A stretch of 64,000 bases of DNA, from the NCBI GenBank assembly GCA_003611745.1, contig RAYF01000029.1, positions 16,521 through 80,520 on the forward strand, read 5' to 3'. Source of the DNA: a bacterium D16-36 (GTDB taxonomy: Bacteria > Bacillota > Clostridia > Lachnospirales > Lachnospiraceae). Positions within the stretch are counted from its first letter, which is position 1. The number at the start of each line of letters is the position of its first letter. The notes under the pieces are model-generated. The model was not told where the DNA came from, ran no database searches, and worked only from the letters and a program-made list of their open reading frames with translations. Below, in pieces: positions 35,719 to 43,786 of the stretch. Position numbers and translations under genes: made by a program.

Positions 35719-36486
35719 ATGAAATTTAGGCCATGTATTGATATCCATAATGGTTCTGTAAAACAGATTGTGGGAGGGAGTTTAAGAGATGAGGGAAACC
35801 GGGCTGTGGATAATTTTGTCTCACAGTTCGATGCGGCGTTCTATGCAGAAAAGTATAAAGAGGACGGCCTGTCCGGAGGGCATATCATCCTGCTGAATCC
35901 GAAGGGTTCGGAGTATTACCAGAAGGATGTGGAGCAAGCGGGGCGTGCCCTTGCTGCTTATCCGGGTGGGCTGCAGATAGGCGGCGGGATGGATGTCTCG
36001 AATGCTGAATTTTTTTTGGATATGGGGGCTTCCCATATTATTGTGACATCTTATGTCTTTCGGGATGGAATGATAGATATGGGGCGTCTGAGGCAGATGT
36101 CTGCCCTGATTGGCAAGGAGCATCTGGTTCTTGACCTCAGCTGCCGTTTTGCGGGGGATGATTATTATATTGTGACGAACCGCTGGCAGATGGTTACATC
36201 TGAGAGGATGAACCAAGATACGCTTAATAGGCTTGCAGAGTATTGCGATGAATTTTTAGTCCATGCTGTGGATGTGGAGGGAAAGGCGTCCGGCGTGGAG
36301 AGGGAAGTGGTGGAGAGGCTTGGCAGGGAGCGTGTCCTGCCGGTTACATATGCAGGCGGCGTGCATTCTTTGGAGGATATTGAATGGATTCGGAGCGCAG
36401 GGAATGGATTTGTGGATTTTACAGTGGGGAGTGCGCTGGATCTGTTTGGCGGGCCGATTCCTTATAAAAGCCTACTGGTTTTATAG
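35719..36486 (+). CDS. hisA: HisA-like phosphoribosylformimino-AICAR ribotide isomerase
   Basis: HisA catalyses the Amadori isomerisation of ProFAR to PRFAR in histidine biosynthesis. The 255-residue TIM-barrel product has the catalytic-type start MKFRPCIDIHNGSVKQIVGG and phosphate-binding segments LQIGGGMDVSNAEFFLDMGA and VTYAGGVHSLEDIEWI. The overall pattern is closest to the divergent eukaryote-type HisA form rather than the standard bacterial one. The gene stands alone, with no other his genes nearby. The SD GGAGGGCGG precedes the ATG; the upstream extension would read through the repeat element. Confidence 0.83.
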   Translation: MKFRPCIDIHNGSVKQIVGGSLRDEGNRAVDNFVSQFDAAFYAEKYKEDGLSGGHIILLNPKGSEYYQKDVEQAGRALAAYPGGLQIGGGMDVSNAEFFLDMGASHIIVTSYVFRDGMIDMGRLRQMSALIGKEHLVLDLSCRFAGDDYYIVTNRWQMVTSERMNQDTLNRLAEYCDEFLVHAVDVEGKASGVEREVVERLGRERVLPVTYAGGVHSLEDIEWIRSAGNGFVDFTVGSALDLFGGPIPYKSLLVL

Positions 36487-36908
36487 TTAAGAACTGTTAT
36501 ATATGGCGAGCACAAAATATAGTTTTCGTATTGATGCAGATTACTATATTTTGTAGGTGGAGGGAGCATATCCGGCGTTGCCAATCAATTTGAGGGTGGT
36601 TTTTTTAGTATATTCTGGCGAATTTTTACGGGATATTGTAATATTTCTGTAATTATTATACGTGAAATTTAAGGAAATTGTAAGGATTATACAAATCAAT
36701 ATGGAAACTTGACAAAAAAATAGAGTATTTAGAATGAAAAATATACAGAATGCACAATAGAGTTGCAGTGTGAATTTTAGTTGTGAAAGAAATATTTCAT
36801 AATGGGTTGAAATTTAATAAAAAAGTGATATAATTATTACATAAATGTTAAGAAATAATTATATCAAATTAATAATTCAGAGTTTTCACTCTGAATCGGG
36901 AGGTTTTT
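36487..36908. other. Long non-coding gap, hisA-like to hydrolase
   Basis: 422 bp without a credible gene, strongly AT-rich. It contains a 12-bp perfect inverted repeat ACAAAATATAGT (36512-36523)/ACTATATTTTGT (36543-36554), which may end hisA-like transcripts or fold in RNA. It also holds a good promoter at 36807-36834. TTGACA at about 36713 lacks a well-spaced partner. No riboswitch motif was recognised. Confidence 0.6.
36807..36834 (+). promoter_or_regulatory. Sigma-A-type promoter for the SleB-type hydrolase
   Basis: TTGAAA at 36807-36812 and TATAAT at 36829-36834, 16-bp spacer, about 75 bp before the gene start. It leaves an untranslated leader of about 65 bases. Confidence 0.6.
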
Positions 36909-37604
36909 ATGAATTTCAAAAAATTTGCACTGCTAATACTGACCATGGTTGTGATTTCTGGTTTTAATGCTAAGCCGGTATCAGCTTCTGCAAACGATAA
37001 TGTGCCAACAGAGCAGACAGCAGAGACTGCAGGGCCGGTTTCTGAGGTTTCAGAAGAAGATAAAAAGGATTCAGAAGATGTGGCAGAGGATGGAAACGGG
37101 GCTGATTCTGACACAAAGCCGGACAGCAAAGCCACAGCAGCATCCCCTTCGCCAAAGAGCGCTCCAGCGGCACAGAATGCGGCAAAGCCGGCAGCAAAAT
37201 CCGCAAAAAAAAGCTATTCTAAAAGTGATCTGAGGCTGATGGCAAGTATTATTAACTGTGAGGCTGGCGCAGAGGGATTTCAGGGTAAGCTGGCAGTCGG
37301 TATTGTTGTTATGAACCGTGTGGCTTCTAAAAACTTTCCGAATACGGTAAAGAAAGTAATCTATGAAAAAGGGCAGTTCTCACCTGTAAGGAATGGCATG
37401 CTCTCTAAGAAATTAAAACAGTATGATGCAGGAAGGACAAAGTCTTCTCAGTGGAAGTCATGTATTTCTGCTGCAAAAAAGGTGCTGTCCGGCCAGAGGA
37501 CGATTGTCTATAAGGGGAAAACAAAGAGCTTAAAGGGATATCATTTTTTCAGCGTTGTACTGCCGGGGGCAAGGATTAAGCTTGGCGGGCATCGGTTTAA
37601 GTAA
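36909..37604 (+). CDS. Secreted SleB-type cell wall hydrolase
   Basis: The 231-residue product has an N-terminal signal peptide (hydrophobic core about 6-20, Ala/Ser cleavage region near 25-30) and an Ala/Pro/Lys-rich spacer (about 30-105). It ends in a Hydrolase_2/SleB C-terminal catalytic domain (about 108-231), seen as LRLMASIINCEAGAEGFQGK with the conserved Glu, LAVGIVVMNRVAS and GYHFF. Such enzymes cut peptidoglycan, often during spore germination or growth. Without the SleB N-terminal domain, a general vegetative hydrolase is also possible. GGGAGG is the SD, and a promoter and terminator flank it. Confidence 0.85.
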   Translation: MNFKKFALLILTMVVISGFNAKPVSASANDNVPTEQTAETAGPVSEVSEEDKKDSEDVAEDGNGADSDTKPDSKATAASPSPKSAPAAQNAAKPAAKSAKKSYSKSDLRLMASIINCEAGAEGFQGKLAVGIVVMNRVASKNFPNTVKKVIYEKGQFSPVRNGMLSKKLKQYDAGRTKSSQWKSCISAAKKVLSGQRTIVYKGKTKSLKGYHFFSVVLPGARIKLGGHRFK

Positions 37605-37630
37605 GGAATAGTTTTTAAGTGTAATATTGG

Positions 37631-37660
37631 GTGCATGGTAGAAATATCATGCACTTTTTT
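37631..37660 (+). terminator. Terminator after the SleB-type hydrolase
   Basis: GTGCATG (37631-37637) pairs with CATGCAC (37648-37654), 10-base loop, followed by six T at 37655-37660. Confidence 0.85.
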
Positions 37661-37665
37661 GAATC

Positions 37666-37698
37666 TAGGGCACAAGCAAGCGAAGTCTGTGCCCTTTT
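37666..37698 (+). repeat. Solo terminal module of the palindromic repeat family
   Basis: CTAGGGCAC...GTGCCCTTTT with inner AAGCAAGCGAAGTCT is the last hairpin of the 35592 element with a 4-base duplication (AAGC) in the loop. It forms a tandem second terminator downstream of 37631-37660. Confidence 0.7.
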
Positions 37699-37754
37699 GT
37701 CCTCTTTCCGTCTGGAGGAAAAAGCGGAGAGGGGAAGAAGGAAGGGAGAAGAGT

Positions 37755-38453
37755 ATGGAATTACGGCGGCCGGTTTTTGGCAGGACTACTTTGAAAATTA
37801 TTGCAATACTAACAATGCTTTGCGACCATATCGCTTACATATTTGTGGATGCATGGGAAAATGAGGGGTTATATGTGGGAATGCGCATTTTGGGAAGGGT
37901 TTCTTTTCCGATTTTTTGTTTTGTGCTGGTGCAGGGATTTCTCAGCACAAGGGATGTTAAAAAATATTTAGCGAGATTATTTATATTTGCGTTCCTCTCT
38001 GAGATACCATTTGATCTGGCTTTTTTAAGGACCCCGTTTTCATACGATATGCAAAATGTTTTGTTTACTATGCTTATCGGCCTTCTTGTTCTGATAAAAA
38101 TGCAGGATTATGAGCAGGAGGGGAATTTGATAAAGAAAGGGCTGGTTCTGCTGGTTGGATGCGCAGCAGCAATTGTTTTGAACACAGATTATTCTTATTT
38201 TGGTGTTATACTGATCTGTGTTTTCTATCTGATGCGGCAGAATAAAAAGCTGCAGATGTTTTGGGCAATGCTGCTGATTTTTATTTATGGAGGCAGGGAG
38301 GTTTACGCTGTCTTTGCCCTGCCGTTCTGTTATTGGTATGACCCGCAGAGAAAGGAAGTGCGGCTGCCAAGATATTTCTTCTATGCATTTTATCCGCTGC
38401 ATCTTCTGATACTGTGGGGGATATGGAGAATTGGTATTGTTAACGGTATTTAG
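37755..38453 (+). CDS. TraX-family integral membrane protein
   Basis: The 232-residue product has about seven membrane helices and the TraX family start: LKIIAILTMLCDHIAYIF, then MRILGRVSFPIFCFVLVQGF. TraX of the F plasmid N-acetylates pilin; chromosomal homologues in Firmicutes are widespread membrane proteins of unknown substrate, probably acyltransferases. The start at 37755 follows GGGAGAAG. No conjugation genes lie nearby, so an F-like role is unlikely. A longer frame upstream crosses a terminator and a repeat and is rejected. Confidence 0.8.
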   Translation: MELRRPVFGRTTLKIIAILTMLCDHIAYIFVDAWENEGLYVGMRILGRVSFPIFCFVLVQGFLSTRDVKKYLARLFIFAFLSEIPFDLAFLRTPFSYDMQNVLFTMLIGLLVLIKMQDYEQEGNLIKKGLVLLVGCAAAIVLNTDYSYFGVILICVFYLMRQNKKLQMFWAMLLIFIYGGREVYAVFALPFCYWYDPQRKEVRLPRYFFYAFYPLHLLILWGIWRIGIVNGI

Positions 38454-38525
38454 AAGGGGAAATCCGGTGGAAGTAATAGTAAGTAGTAAAGGGAAACCAC
38501 AATTAGGATTTTTGGAGGTATTAGG

Positions 38526-39438
38526 ATGAGCATTATAGATACATTTGACTTGCATGGAAAGGAAATAATTAAAGCGAAAAATAATATTAGTGTGATAGAA
38601 AATTTTCCTAAGATTGTTATTGTTGTTTTTTCTTCCGGATTTCGTAGATTAGCTTTAGACAAATATAATATACAGGAGATAGGTTCTCTAAATGCAGGAG
38701 GGATTCAACTGACAATTTATCAGTTTGAGTATAAGGGAGTTAAGTTGGGCTTTTTTAATACGATACCTGGAGGAGCCGGTGCAGCAGCGCTTTTAGAAGA
38801 AATCATTGCTTTGGGGGCAGAAAAGATATTGTATTTTGGTTCCTGTGGAGTTTTAGATCAGGAAATTGCGGGAGGGCATTTATTCTCGCGTACGCAACGA
38901 GCCAAACGCAAGCTTGCTTGCACTTGGCGACTGCGCGCGGGTCAAATACCCCACCCTTGGGGCGAAGCTTGCTAAGGAACCGAAAGGTTCCTTTAGAGAA
39001 ACTAAGTCATGCCCCGTTGCTCTGCTGCGGGGTATTTGACTAATTCCAACAGCAGCATATAGAGATGAAGGGGTTAGTTATCATTATGCGAAAGCGTCGG
39101 ATTATTTGGAGATTGAGACGGCAGGAAAATTAAAGCAGATTTTTGATGATATGCATATTCCATATCATATGACTAAAACATGGACAACAGATGCATTTTA
39201 TAGAGAGACTGAGCGAAATATGGAGAAACGCAAAGAGGAGGGATGTGGTGTTGTTGAAATGGAATGTGCATCTGTTATGGCAGTAGGGCAATTTCGTAAA
39301 AAGGAAGTTTACCAATTCCTGTATGCTGCGGACTGCTTAGACGGCAAGGATTGGGAGAAGCGTATTTTAGGGAATATGCCGGAAACGTTAAGAGAGAGAA
39401 TCTTTCTGGTGGCAATGGAAACAGCAATTAGATTATAG
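38526..39438 (+). pseudogene. Nucleoside phosphorylase (uridine phosphorylase-like), interrupted
   Basis: The N-terminal half runs from ATG 38526 to about 38882 (FPKIVIVVFSSGFRR, YFGSCGVLDQEI) and the C-terminal half from 39043 to 39438 (IPTAAYRDEGVSYHYAKAS, then GCGVVEMECASVMAVGQF). Together they cover a PNP/UDP phosphorylase fold. A 158-bp insertion plus a duplicated TA breaks it. Removing 160 bases restores one frame of 250 residues, the normal length, and the joined codons CAT-TTA-ATT-CCA-ACA give the expected family motif. The gene is therefore probably inactivated recently. An SD TTGGAGG precedes the ATG. Confidence 0.9.
38883..39040. mobile_element. 158-bp hairpin-rich insertion with TA duplication
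   Basis: The insert splits the nucleoside phosphorylase gene. TA flanks it on both sides (38881-38882 and 39041-39042). The right 100 bp (38941-39040) is bounded by a 12-bp perfect inverted repeat GTCAAATACCCC/GGGGTATTTGAC. Inside is a hairpin AAGGAACC-GAAA-GGTTCCTT (38974-38993). The left 58 bp contains GCCAA...TTGGC arms around GCAAGCTTGC. There is no coding capacity. It looks like a non-autonomous element, possibly a composite of two. Confidence 0.75.
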
Positions 39439-39520
39439 AAATATGACGGTTAAATGTAGATGGATATAGCAGTTAATATTTTTGATTAATAGTCAATCAG
39501 AATTAGGAGGGATGCCGGCA

Positions 39521-39883
39521 ATGAAATTAAAAAACATTTTGATAGTTGTGAAAGATATTGAAAAATCAAAACAATTTTATCACGACTTGTTTGGGCTTGA
39601 TATGCTACTTGACAATAATGGCAACATGATTTTAACGGAAGGCCTTGTACTTCAAGATGAAAAAATTTGGAGAAAGTTTTTGGGAAAAGATATTATTCCA
39701 AAAAGCAATTCTTGTGAACTGTATTTTGAAGAACAAGATATAGAAGCGTTTATCGAAAAATTGGAAAAAATATATCCTTCCGTTCAATATGTCAATCGGC
39801 TTATGACGCATAGCTGGGGGCAAAAGGTAGTACGATTTTATGATTTTGATGGCAATTTGATTGAGGTAGGGACACCTATGTAA
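39521..39883 (+). CDS. VOC/glyoxalase-bleomycin resistance family protein
   Basis: A 120-residue protein with paired beta-alpha-beta-beta-beta modules. It starts LKNILIVVKDIEKSKQFYHD with LFGLDMLLDNNGNMIL, and ends VVRFYDFDGNLIEVGTPM with the conserved metal-site Glu near the C-terminus. The superfamily includes glyoxalases, dioxygenases and antibiotic-binding proteins; the substrate cannot be told. The start at 39521 is chosen because MKLKNIL is the usual N-terminus; AGGAGG lies about 11 bases upstream. The region is AT-rich and accessory. Confidence 0.83.
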   Translation: MKLKNILIVVKDIEKSKQFYHDLFGLDMLLDNNGNMILTEGLVLQDEKIWRKFLGKDIIPKSNSCELYFEEQDIEAFIEKLEKIYPSVQYVNRLMTHSWGQKVVRFYDFDGNLIEVGTPM

Positions 39884-40095
39884 TGTGCTGGCTTTAAGCT
39901 TGCAGGACAAAAAAAGCCGAGAGTGGCTTTCCCTTATGCGTTTGGCGGCTTGTCTGCGTGTTTATGCTTCAAACAGGTGGGTAGGTTGTTAGTCCACTGG
40001 GATATCATAATTAGAAGATCGGGTCTACCAACTAGGTTCCTTTTGTTGTATAATGAATTTGGTGTGTGGTATTGCACCAGAAGGGATGTGAGAAG

Positions 40096-40650
40096 ATGGG
40101 ATTGGCGGAATTTGAGAGAAAAAAAGATGAAAAAATTAATGGTGTAATTTATGATATGTCTCCATCACCAAATTTTAAGCATGGGATTATAAATAACAAT
40201 ATAAACAGAATCATAGGAAATAATTTGAAAAACAGCCTATGTCTTGTATTTATGGAGAATTTGGACTTTAAGTACCAGCCGGATGTTAATGATGATTATT
40301 TGTGCCCGGATATCATGGTTGTATGCGACCGAAAATATTTAAAGGGCGGGGCTTACTATGGGGTTCCTAAATTTGTTGCTGAAACATTAAGCCATTCTAC
40401 GGCGAAACGAGATAAAACAGAGAAAAAAGACATTTATGAAAAAGCCGGTGTGGAAGAATACTGGATTGTTTCTCCGCAGGGTTCTGTTGAAATTTATTAC
40501 TTGGAAGATGGGCGGTATGTCTTGGAACAGAACTATATGTTACAGAATGATAAAGAGGATGAAGACTATAACGCAGATCAGGTTATTGTTTTAAATTCAT
40601 TTCCTTTCATAAAAATGACATTGGGTGAAATATTTGAGGGGCTGGAATGA
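40096..40650 (+). CDS. Uma2-family putative restriction-like endonuclease
   Basis: The 184-residue product is a DUF820/Uma2 protein with a PD-(D/E)xK fold: INGVIYDMSPSPNFKHGIIN, then YLCPDIMVVCD with the catalytic-type Asp, FVAETLSHSTAKRDKTEKK with Glu and Lys, and EYWIVSPQGSVEIY. These genes are numerous in cyanobacteria and Firmicutes; their biological role is unclear. It lacks the first beta-strands of longer Uma2 proteins, so it may be slightly truncated at the N-terminus. AAGGGA lies 9 bases before the ATG. A second Uma2 domain occurs at 48490-48945. Confidence 0.83.
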   Translation: MGLAEFERKKDEKINGVIYDMSPSPNFKHGIINNNINRIIGNNLKNSLCLVFMENLDFKYQPDVNDDYLCPDIMVVCDRKYLKGGAYYGVPKFVAETLSHSTAKRDKTEKKDIYEKAGVEEYWIVSPQGSVEIYYLEDGRYVLEQNYMLQNDKEDEDYNADQVIVLNSFPFIKMTLGEIFEGLE

Positions 40651-40680
40651 TAACAGCTAATGGATATCATGTACGTAAAT

Positions 40681-40760
40681 GTGCCAGATAACAGTCAACT
40701 GTAAATAGCAGCAGGTTAATGCGGAGTAACGAACATAAATAATAGAAATTGATTTCCGTG
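40681..40760 (-). repeat. Diverged solo end of the foldback element
   Basis: On the minus strand it begins CACGGAAATCAATTTC (40760 down to 40745). It continues with GTTACTCCGCATTAA, CTATTTACAG (40708-40699) and GTTATCT, in the order found in the terminal repeats of the element at 41930. No matching partner end was found close by. Confidence 0.55.
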
Positions 40761-40829
40761 GATTATGGGTTATTTTGTTTGCTTTTCTGTTTCCGTCATG
40801 TTAAAATAATTAGTATCTTTTTTATATTT

Positions 40830-40890
40830 TAGGAAAGTTCTCGGTGTGTGGTGGTGCACCTAGGGCACAAGCGAAGTCTGTGCCCTTTTT
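40830..40890 (+). repeat. Shortened palindromic repeat with terminator
   Basis: TAGGAAAGTTCTCGGTGTGT and GGTGGT (head), then GCACCTA and GGGCAC (40863-40868)/GTGCCC (40880-40885) followed by TTTTT. The two inner hairpins of the 35592 copy are missing. It can terminate transcription entering from the Uma2 side. Confidence 0.75.
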
Positions 40891-40977
40891 ATAGAACTCT
40901 AAGTTTTTTACATGGCAGGGGCTGTTTGTGCCAGCCGTCTGGCATGTTTGGGAATATATGATATGGAGGATACCGTT

Positions 40978-41913
40978 ATGAATAACAGAAGAGTAGTTGT
41001 CGCGCTGGGGCACAGCGCATTGGGCAAGACATTTCCGGAGCAGAAGGAATCTGTTAAGAATGCATCATCTGCAATTGTTGATTTAATTGAGGCGAAATAT
41101 CAGGTTGTGATTACCCACAGCAACGGGCCGCAGATTGGCATGATCCACGCTGCCATGACGGAATACAGCCGTCTGGAGCCAAGCAATACCGTTGCGCCGA
41201 TGTCCATCTGCAGCGCCATGAGCCAGGGGTATATTGGATACGACCTGCAGAATGAGATCCGCACAGAGCTTTTAAACCGCGGAATTTATAAACCGGTTTC
41301 TACATTGATCACACAGGTACGTGTTGACCCTTTTGACGCTGCCTTTACGCATCCCCACAAGATGATTGGGCGTTATATGACGGAGGAGGAGGCAAAGGCC
41401 GAGGAAAAAAAGGGGAACCATGTTGCTTTTGTTGAGGGAAAGGGATACCAGCGTGTTATCGCTGCCCCGCGCCCAATGGAGATTTATGAGTTGGATGCTA
41501 TCAAGGCATTGATGGATGCTGACCAGATTGTAATTGCAGCAGGCGGCGGCGGGATTCCTGTATTGCAGCAGGGAACACGCCTGAAGGGAGCCAGCGCCGT
41601 TATTGAAAAAGATATTACCAGTGCCCGCCTTGCTGAGGAGCTGGATGCTGGGATTCTGCTGCTTTTGACAGGAGTGGAAAAGGTTTCGCTTAATTTTGGA
41701 AAACCGAATGAGACGCAGTTAGATTCCATGACTGTGGAGGAGGCAACGAAATATATTGGAGAAAACCAGTTCTCTACCGGGGCGATGCTGCCAAAGGTAG
41801 AAGCGGCAGTATCATTCGCCTCTTCTGCAAAGGACAGGAAAGCAATTATTACGGGCATTGATACCGCGCTCGCCGGCTTGACAGGAAAAACCGGGACTGT
41901 CATCCGGTGTTAA
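40978..41913 (+). CDS. arcC: Carbamate kinase-like amino acid kinase
   Basis: Carbamate kinase makes ATP from carbamoyl phosphate in arginine or purine fermentation. The 311-residue length and the order of motifs fit: N-terminal phosphate loop, AAGGGGIPVLQQ, KDITSARLAEELDAGILLLL and STGAMLPKVEAAVSF. However, the first two motifs differ from the usual form: VVALGHSALG in place of the GGNAL type, and VITHSNGPQIG in place of the HGNGP type. No arginine deiminase or carbamoyltransferase gene is adjacent. The name is provisional; another carbamate or acyl-phosphate substrate is possible. The ATG follows GGAGG by 8 bases. Confidence 0.75.
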   Translation: MNNRRVVVALGHSALGKTFPEQKESVKNASSAIVDLIEAKYQVVITHSNGPQIGMIHAAMTEYSRLEPSNTVAPMSICSAMSQGYIGYDLQNEIRTELLNRGIYKPVSTLITQVRVDPFDAAFTHPHKMIGRYMTEEEAKAEEKKGNHVAFVEGKGYQRVIAAPRPMEIYELDAIKALMDADQIVIAAGGGGIPVLQQGTRLKGASAVIEKDITSARLAEELDAGILLLLTGVEKVSLNFGKPNETQLDSMTVEEATKYIGENQFSTGAMLPKVEAAVSFASSAKDRKAIITGIDTALAGLTGKTGTVIRC

Positions 41914-41929
41914 GTGGGGGACGCGGCAA

Positions 41930-42609
41930 CACGGAAATCAATTTTCAGTATATATTCATTACTGCCCTATTAATTTGGCGCCATTTACAGACGATTGTTT
42001 TCTAAACGATAACTCCCTGTTATCTATCAACTTTTCAATGTGCCTGCGTCTGGCTGTGTTTCTGTTTTTGCCCTCACAGAGTATGGTACGCTTAAAAAGA
42101 AGGGCAAGATATGCCGCCAGACAACAACGGCTTTCCAGAGGAACTCTATCTTGCAGGGCTTTGATGGATATGCGCCTTGCAGCACTGTCTGAGCAGCATG
42201 CGCGGTTTCAGGTTTTCCTAGGAGGCACGCTTCCGCTACCTCTCATAACGCAACGGTACATAGCAGAACAAAATACGTTCTGCAAGTACCGGCGATTCGA
42301 GAGTGCCTCTGCGGAAAGCCATGAAATCCGCCGCATGGTGTGAGTTTGCGGAAAGGCGCATAAATCAACCATCAAAGCCGCAAGACAGATAGTTCCTCGG
42401 AAAGGCGAAATGTTGCAAGGCATATCCTGCTCTTCCTTTTAGGCGTTTTGCTTGTCTGTAAAGCAAAAGACAGAAACATAACCGGATGCAGGCACAAACA
42501 AAAAATAACGGATAACAGGGAGTTATCGTTAAATTAAACATCGGCTGTAAATGGTGACATATTGACTTGGGGAAGTAATGAATATATATACTGAAAATTG
42601 ATTTCCGTG
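41930..42609. mobile_element. 680-bp foldback (MITE-like) element with long inverted repeats
   Basis: Both ends read inward CACGGAAATCAATTTTCAGT, followed by TATAT...TTCATTACT. Similarity of the two arms continues, with small gaps, through GATAACTCCCTGTTATC, GTGCCTGC, GTTTCTGT, ATATGCC, GAGGAACT and CTTTGATGG, so each arm is about 200-270 bp of imperfect inverted repeat. A 9-bp direct duplication ACGCGGCAA flanks it (41921-41929 and 42610-42618). No transposase-size frame is present, so mobility must depend on an enzyme elsewhere. It lies between the carbamate kinase-like gene and the rplU promoter. Confidence 0.85.
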
Positions 42610-42625
42610 ACGCGGCAAAAAATAT

Positions 42626-42654
42626 TTGACAAGCTACCCTCCAAGTGATATGAT
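42626..42654 (+). promoter_or_regulatory. Promoter of the rplU operon
   Basis: TTGACA at 42626-42631 and TATGAT at 42649-42654 with an optimal 17-bp spacer. The -35 box begins 16 bases after the foldback element ends. Confidence 0.85.
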
Positions 42655-42655
42655 A

Positions 42656-42757
42656 CTTAGGTGTGCCGCTTAGTGAGGCAAATTGAAGTCTGTAAGGAAT
42701 ATGAAGATTCTAAGCCAGACGCCGTAACTAGCGAGTAATGATAAGGAGGTAGAGACT
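42656..42757 (+). ncRNA. Probable L21 leader (rplU autoregulatory 5' UTR)
   Basis: About 100 transcribed bases lie between the promoter and rplU. They hold short pairable segments such as GTGCCGCTTAGTGAGGCA and GAATATGAAGATTC, ending with AAGGAGG before the ATG. In Firmicutes the L21 operon commonly carries a structured leader at this place. I base the call on position and pairing, not on a covariance model. Confidence 0.45.
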
Positions 42758-43063
42758 ATGTACGCAATTATTGCAACAGGTGGAAAGCAGTACAAAGTAG
42801 CCGAAGGTGATATCATTAACGTAGAAAAACTTGCAGCAGATGCAGGCGAGACAGTTACTTTTGATCAGGTTGTTGCTGTAAATGATGGTGCGATGAAGGC
42901 TGGCCCTGATGTGGCAAATGCTACTGTTACAGCTTCTGTCGTAAAAGAAGGCCGTGCAAAAAAGGTTATCGTTTACAGATATAAGAGAAAAACCGGATAT
43001 CATAAGAAGAATGGCCACAGGCAGTCTTATACGCAGGTAAAGATCGAAAAGATCAATGCGTAA
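42758..43063 (+). CDS. rplU: 50S ribosomal protein L21
   Basis: Large-subunit protein binding 23S rRNA. The 101-residue product has the signature [38 protein letters not shown] and C-terminal [16 protein letters not shown] is a near-perfect SD. First gene of the standard rplU-prp-rpmA-obgE cluster. Confidence 0.99.
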   Translation: MYAIIATGGKQYKVAEGDIINVEKLAADAGETVTFDQVVAVNDGAMKAGPDVANATVTASVVKEGRAKKVIVYRYKRKTGYHKKNGHRQSYTQVKIEKINA

Positions 43064-43115
43064 TTCTGTGCGGCAGCTTTTTTGATTCCGTCAGCAATCG
43101 CAAAAGGGTGGCAGT

Positions 43116-43457
43116 ATGGTTCGAGTTACAGTATATGAGAATGAAGAAGGGCAGTATGCTAAATTCCGGATGGAGGGGCATGCAGGTTTTGCGGCATACG
43201 GCAGCGATATTGTCTGTGCAGCGGTTTCTGTCCTTTTGATTAATACAGTTAACTGTATCAAGGAGTTTACCGATGATGCCTGTGAGTATTCGCAGCAGAG
43301 AGAAAGGGACATTGTTCTTTTTGAAGTGACATCCTGCCCGATAAGCGGTGATGCTGAGTTATTGTTAAAGTCTTTGGTATTTGGGCTTTGGTCCATTGCC
43401 GGAGAATATGGAAAAAAGTATATTCAAGTAGAAATTCATAGAAAGCAGGAGGTGTGA
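43116..43457 (+). CDS. prp: Ribosomal-processing cysteine protease Prp
   Basis: Prp cuts the N-terminal extension from ribosomal protein L27 in Firmicutes and related phyla. The 113-residue protein keeps the catalytic pair His22 (GHAGFAAYG) and Cys34 ([10 protein letters not shown]). It lies between rplU and rpmA, and the L27 encoded 5 bp downstream has the matching extension, so substrate and protease are co-encoded. A second protein in the window, FlhB, also carries DLQLFA. Confidence 0.95.
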   Translation: MVRVTVYENEEGQYAKFRMEGHAGFAAYGSDIVCAAVSVLLINTVNCIKEFTDDACEYSQQRERDIVLFEVTSCPISGDAELLLKSLVFGLWSIAGEYGKKYIQVEIHRKQEV

Positions 43458-43461
43458 GACA

Positions 43462-43749
43462 ATGTTAAAGATGGACCTTCAGTTGTTTGCCCATAAAAAA
43501 GGAATGGGTTCTACCAAGAACGGCAGGGATTCTGAGTCTAAGAGGTTAGGTGCAAAAAGGGCAGACGGACAGTTTGTGCTTGCCGGTACAATTCTCTACA
43601 AGCAGCGTGGGACAAAGATTCATCCGGGGAATAATGTAGGGCGCGGCGGCGATGATACATTATTTGCTTTGGTTGACGGTATCGTTCGTTTCGAGAGAAA
43701 GGGCAGGAATAAGAAGCAGGCTTCGGTATATCCGGTAGAAGCTGAATAA
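43462..43749 (+). CDS. rpmA: 50S ribosomal protein L27 with Prp-cleavable extension
   Basis: L27 reaches the peptidyl transferase centre. The 95-residue product begins [20 protein letters not shown]. The first nine residues are the Firmicute extension, normally removed by Prp between F and A of the LQ(F/L)FA site. The body ([19 protein letters not shown], then [13 protein letters not shown]) is standard. AGGAGGTG provides the SD. A terminator follows. Confidence 0.99.
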   Translation: MLKMDLQLFAHKKGMGSTKNGRDSESKRLGAKRADGQFVLAGTILYKQRGTKIHPGNNVGRGGDDTLFALVDGIVRFERKGRNKKQASVYPVEAE

Positions 43750-43786
43750 TGTTGTAATAAAACCGCATATGCGGTGATACCTATGA

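Larger units (their letters stand above)
40651..40977. other. Intergenic region with two repeat remnants
   Basis: 327 bp between the Uma2 gene and the carbamate kinase-like gene. It holds a diverged end of the foldback element (40681-40760) and a shortened palindromic repeat with terminator (40830-40890). The SD ATGGAGG for the next gene lies at its end. No coding potential and no clear promoter were found. Confidence 0.6.

Noticed and set aside
37755..38453. TraX-like gene as evidence for a conjugative element
   Set aside because: No relaxase, type IV secretion or integrase genes are nearby. Chromosomal TraX-family genes are common.
41975..42423. Open frames on both strands inside the foldback element
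   Set aside because: They run through the inverted arms, have no SD and no family motif, and change between the two element copies. The element looks non-coding.
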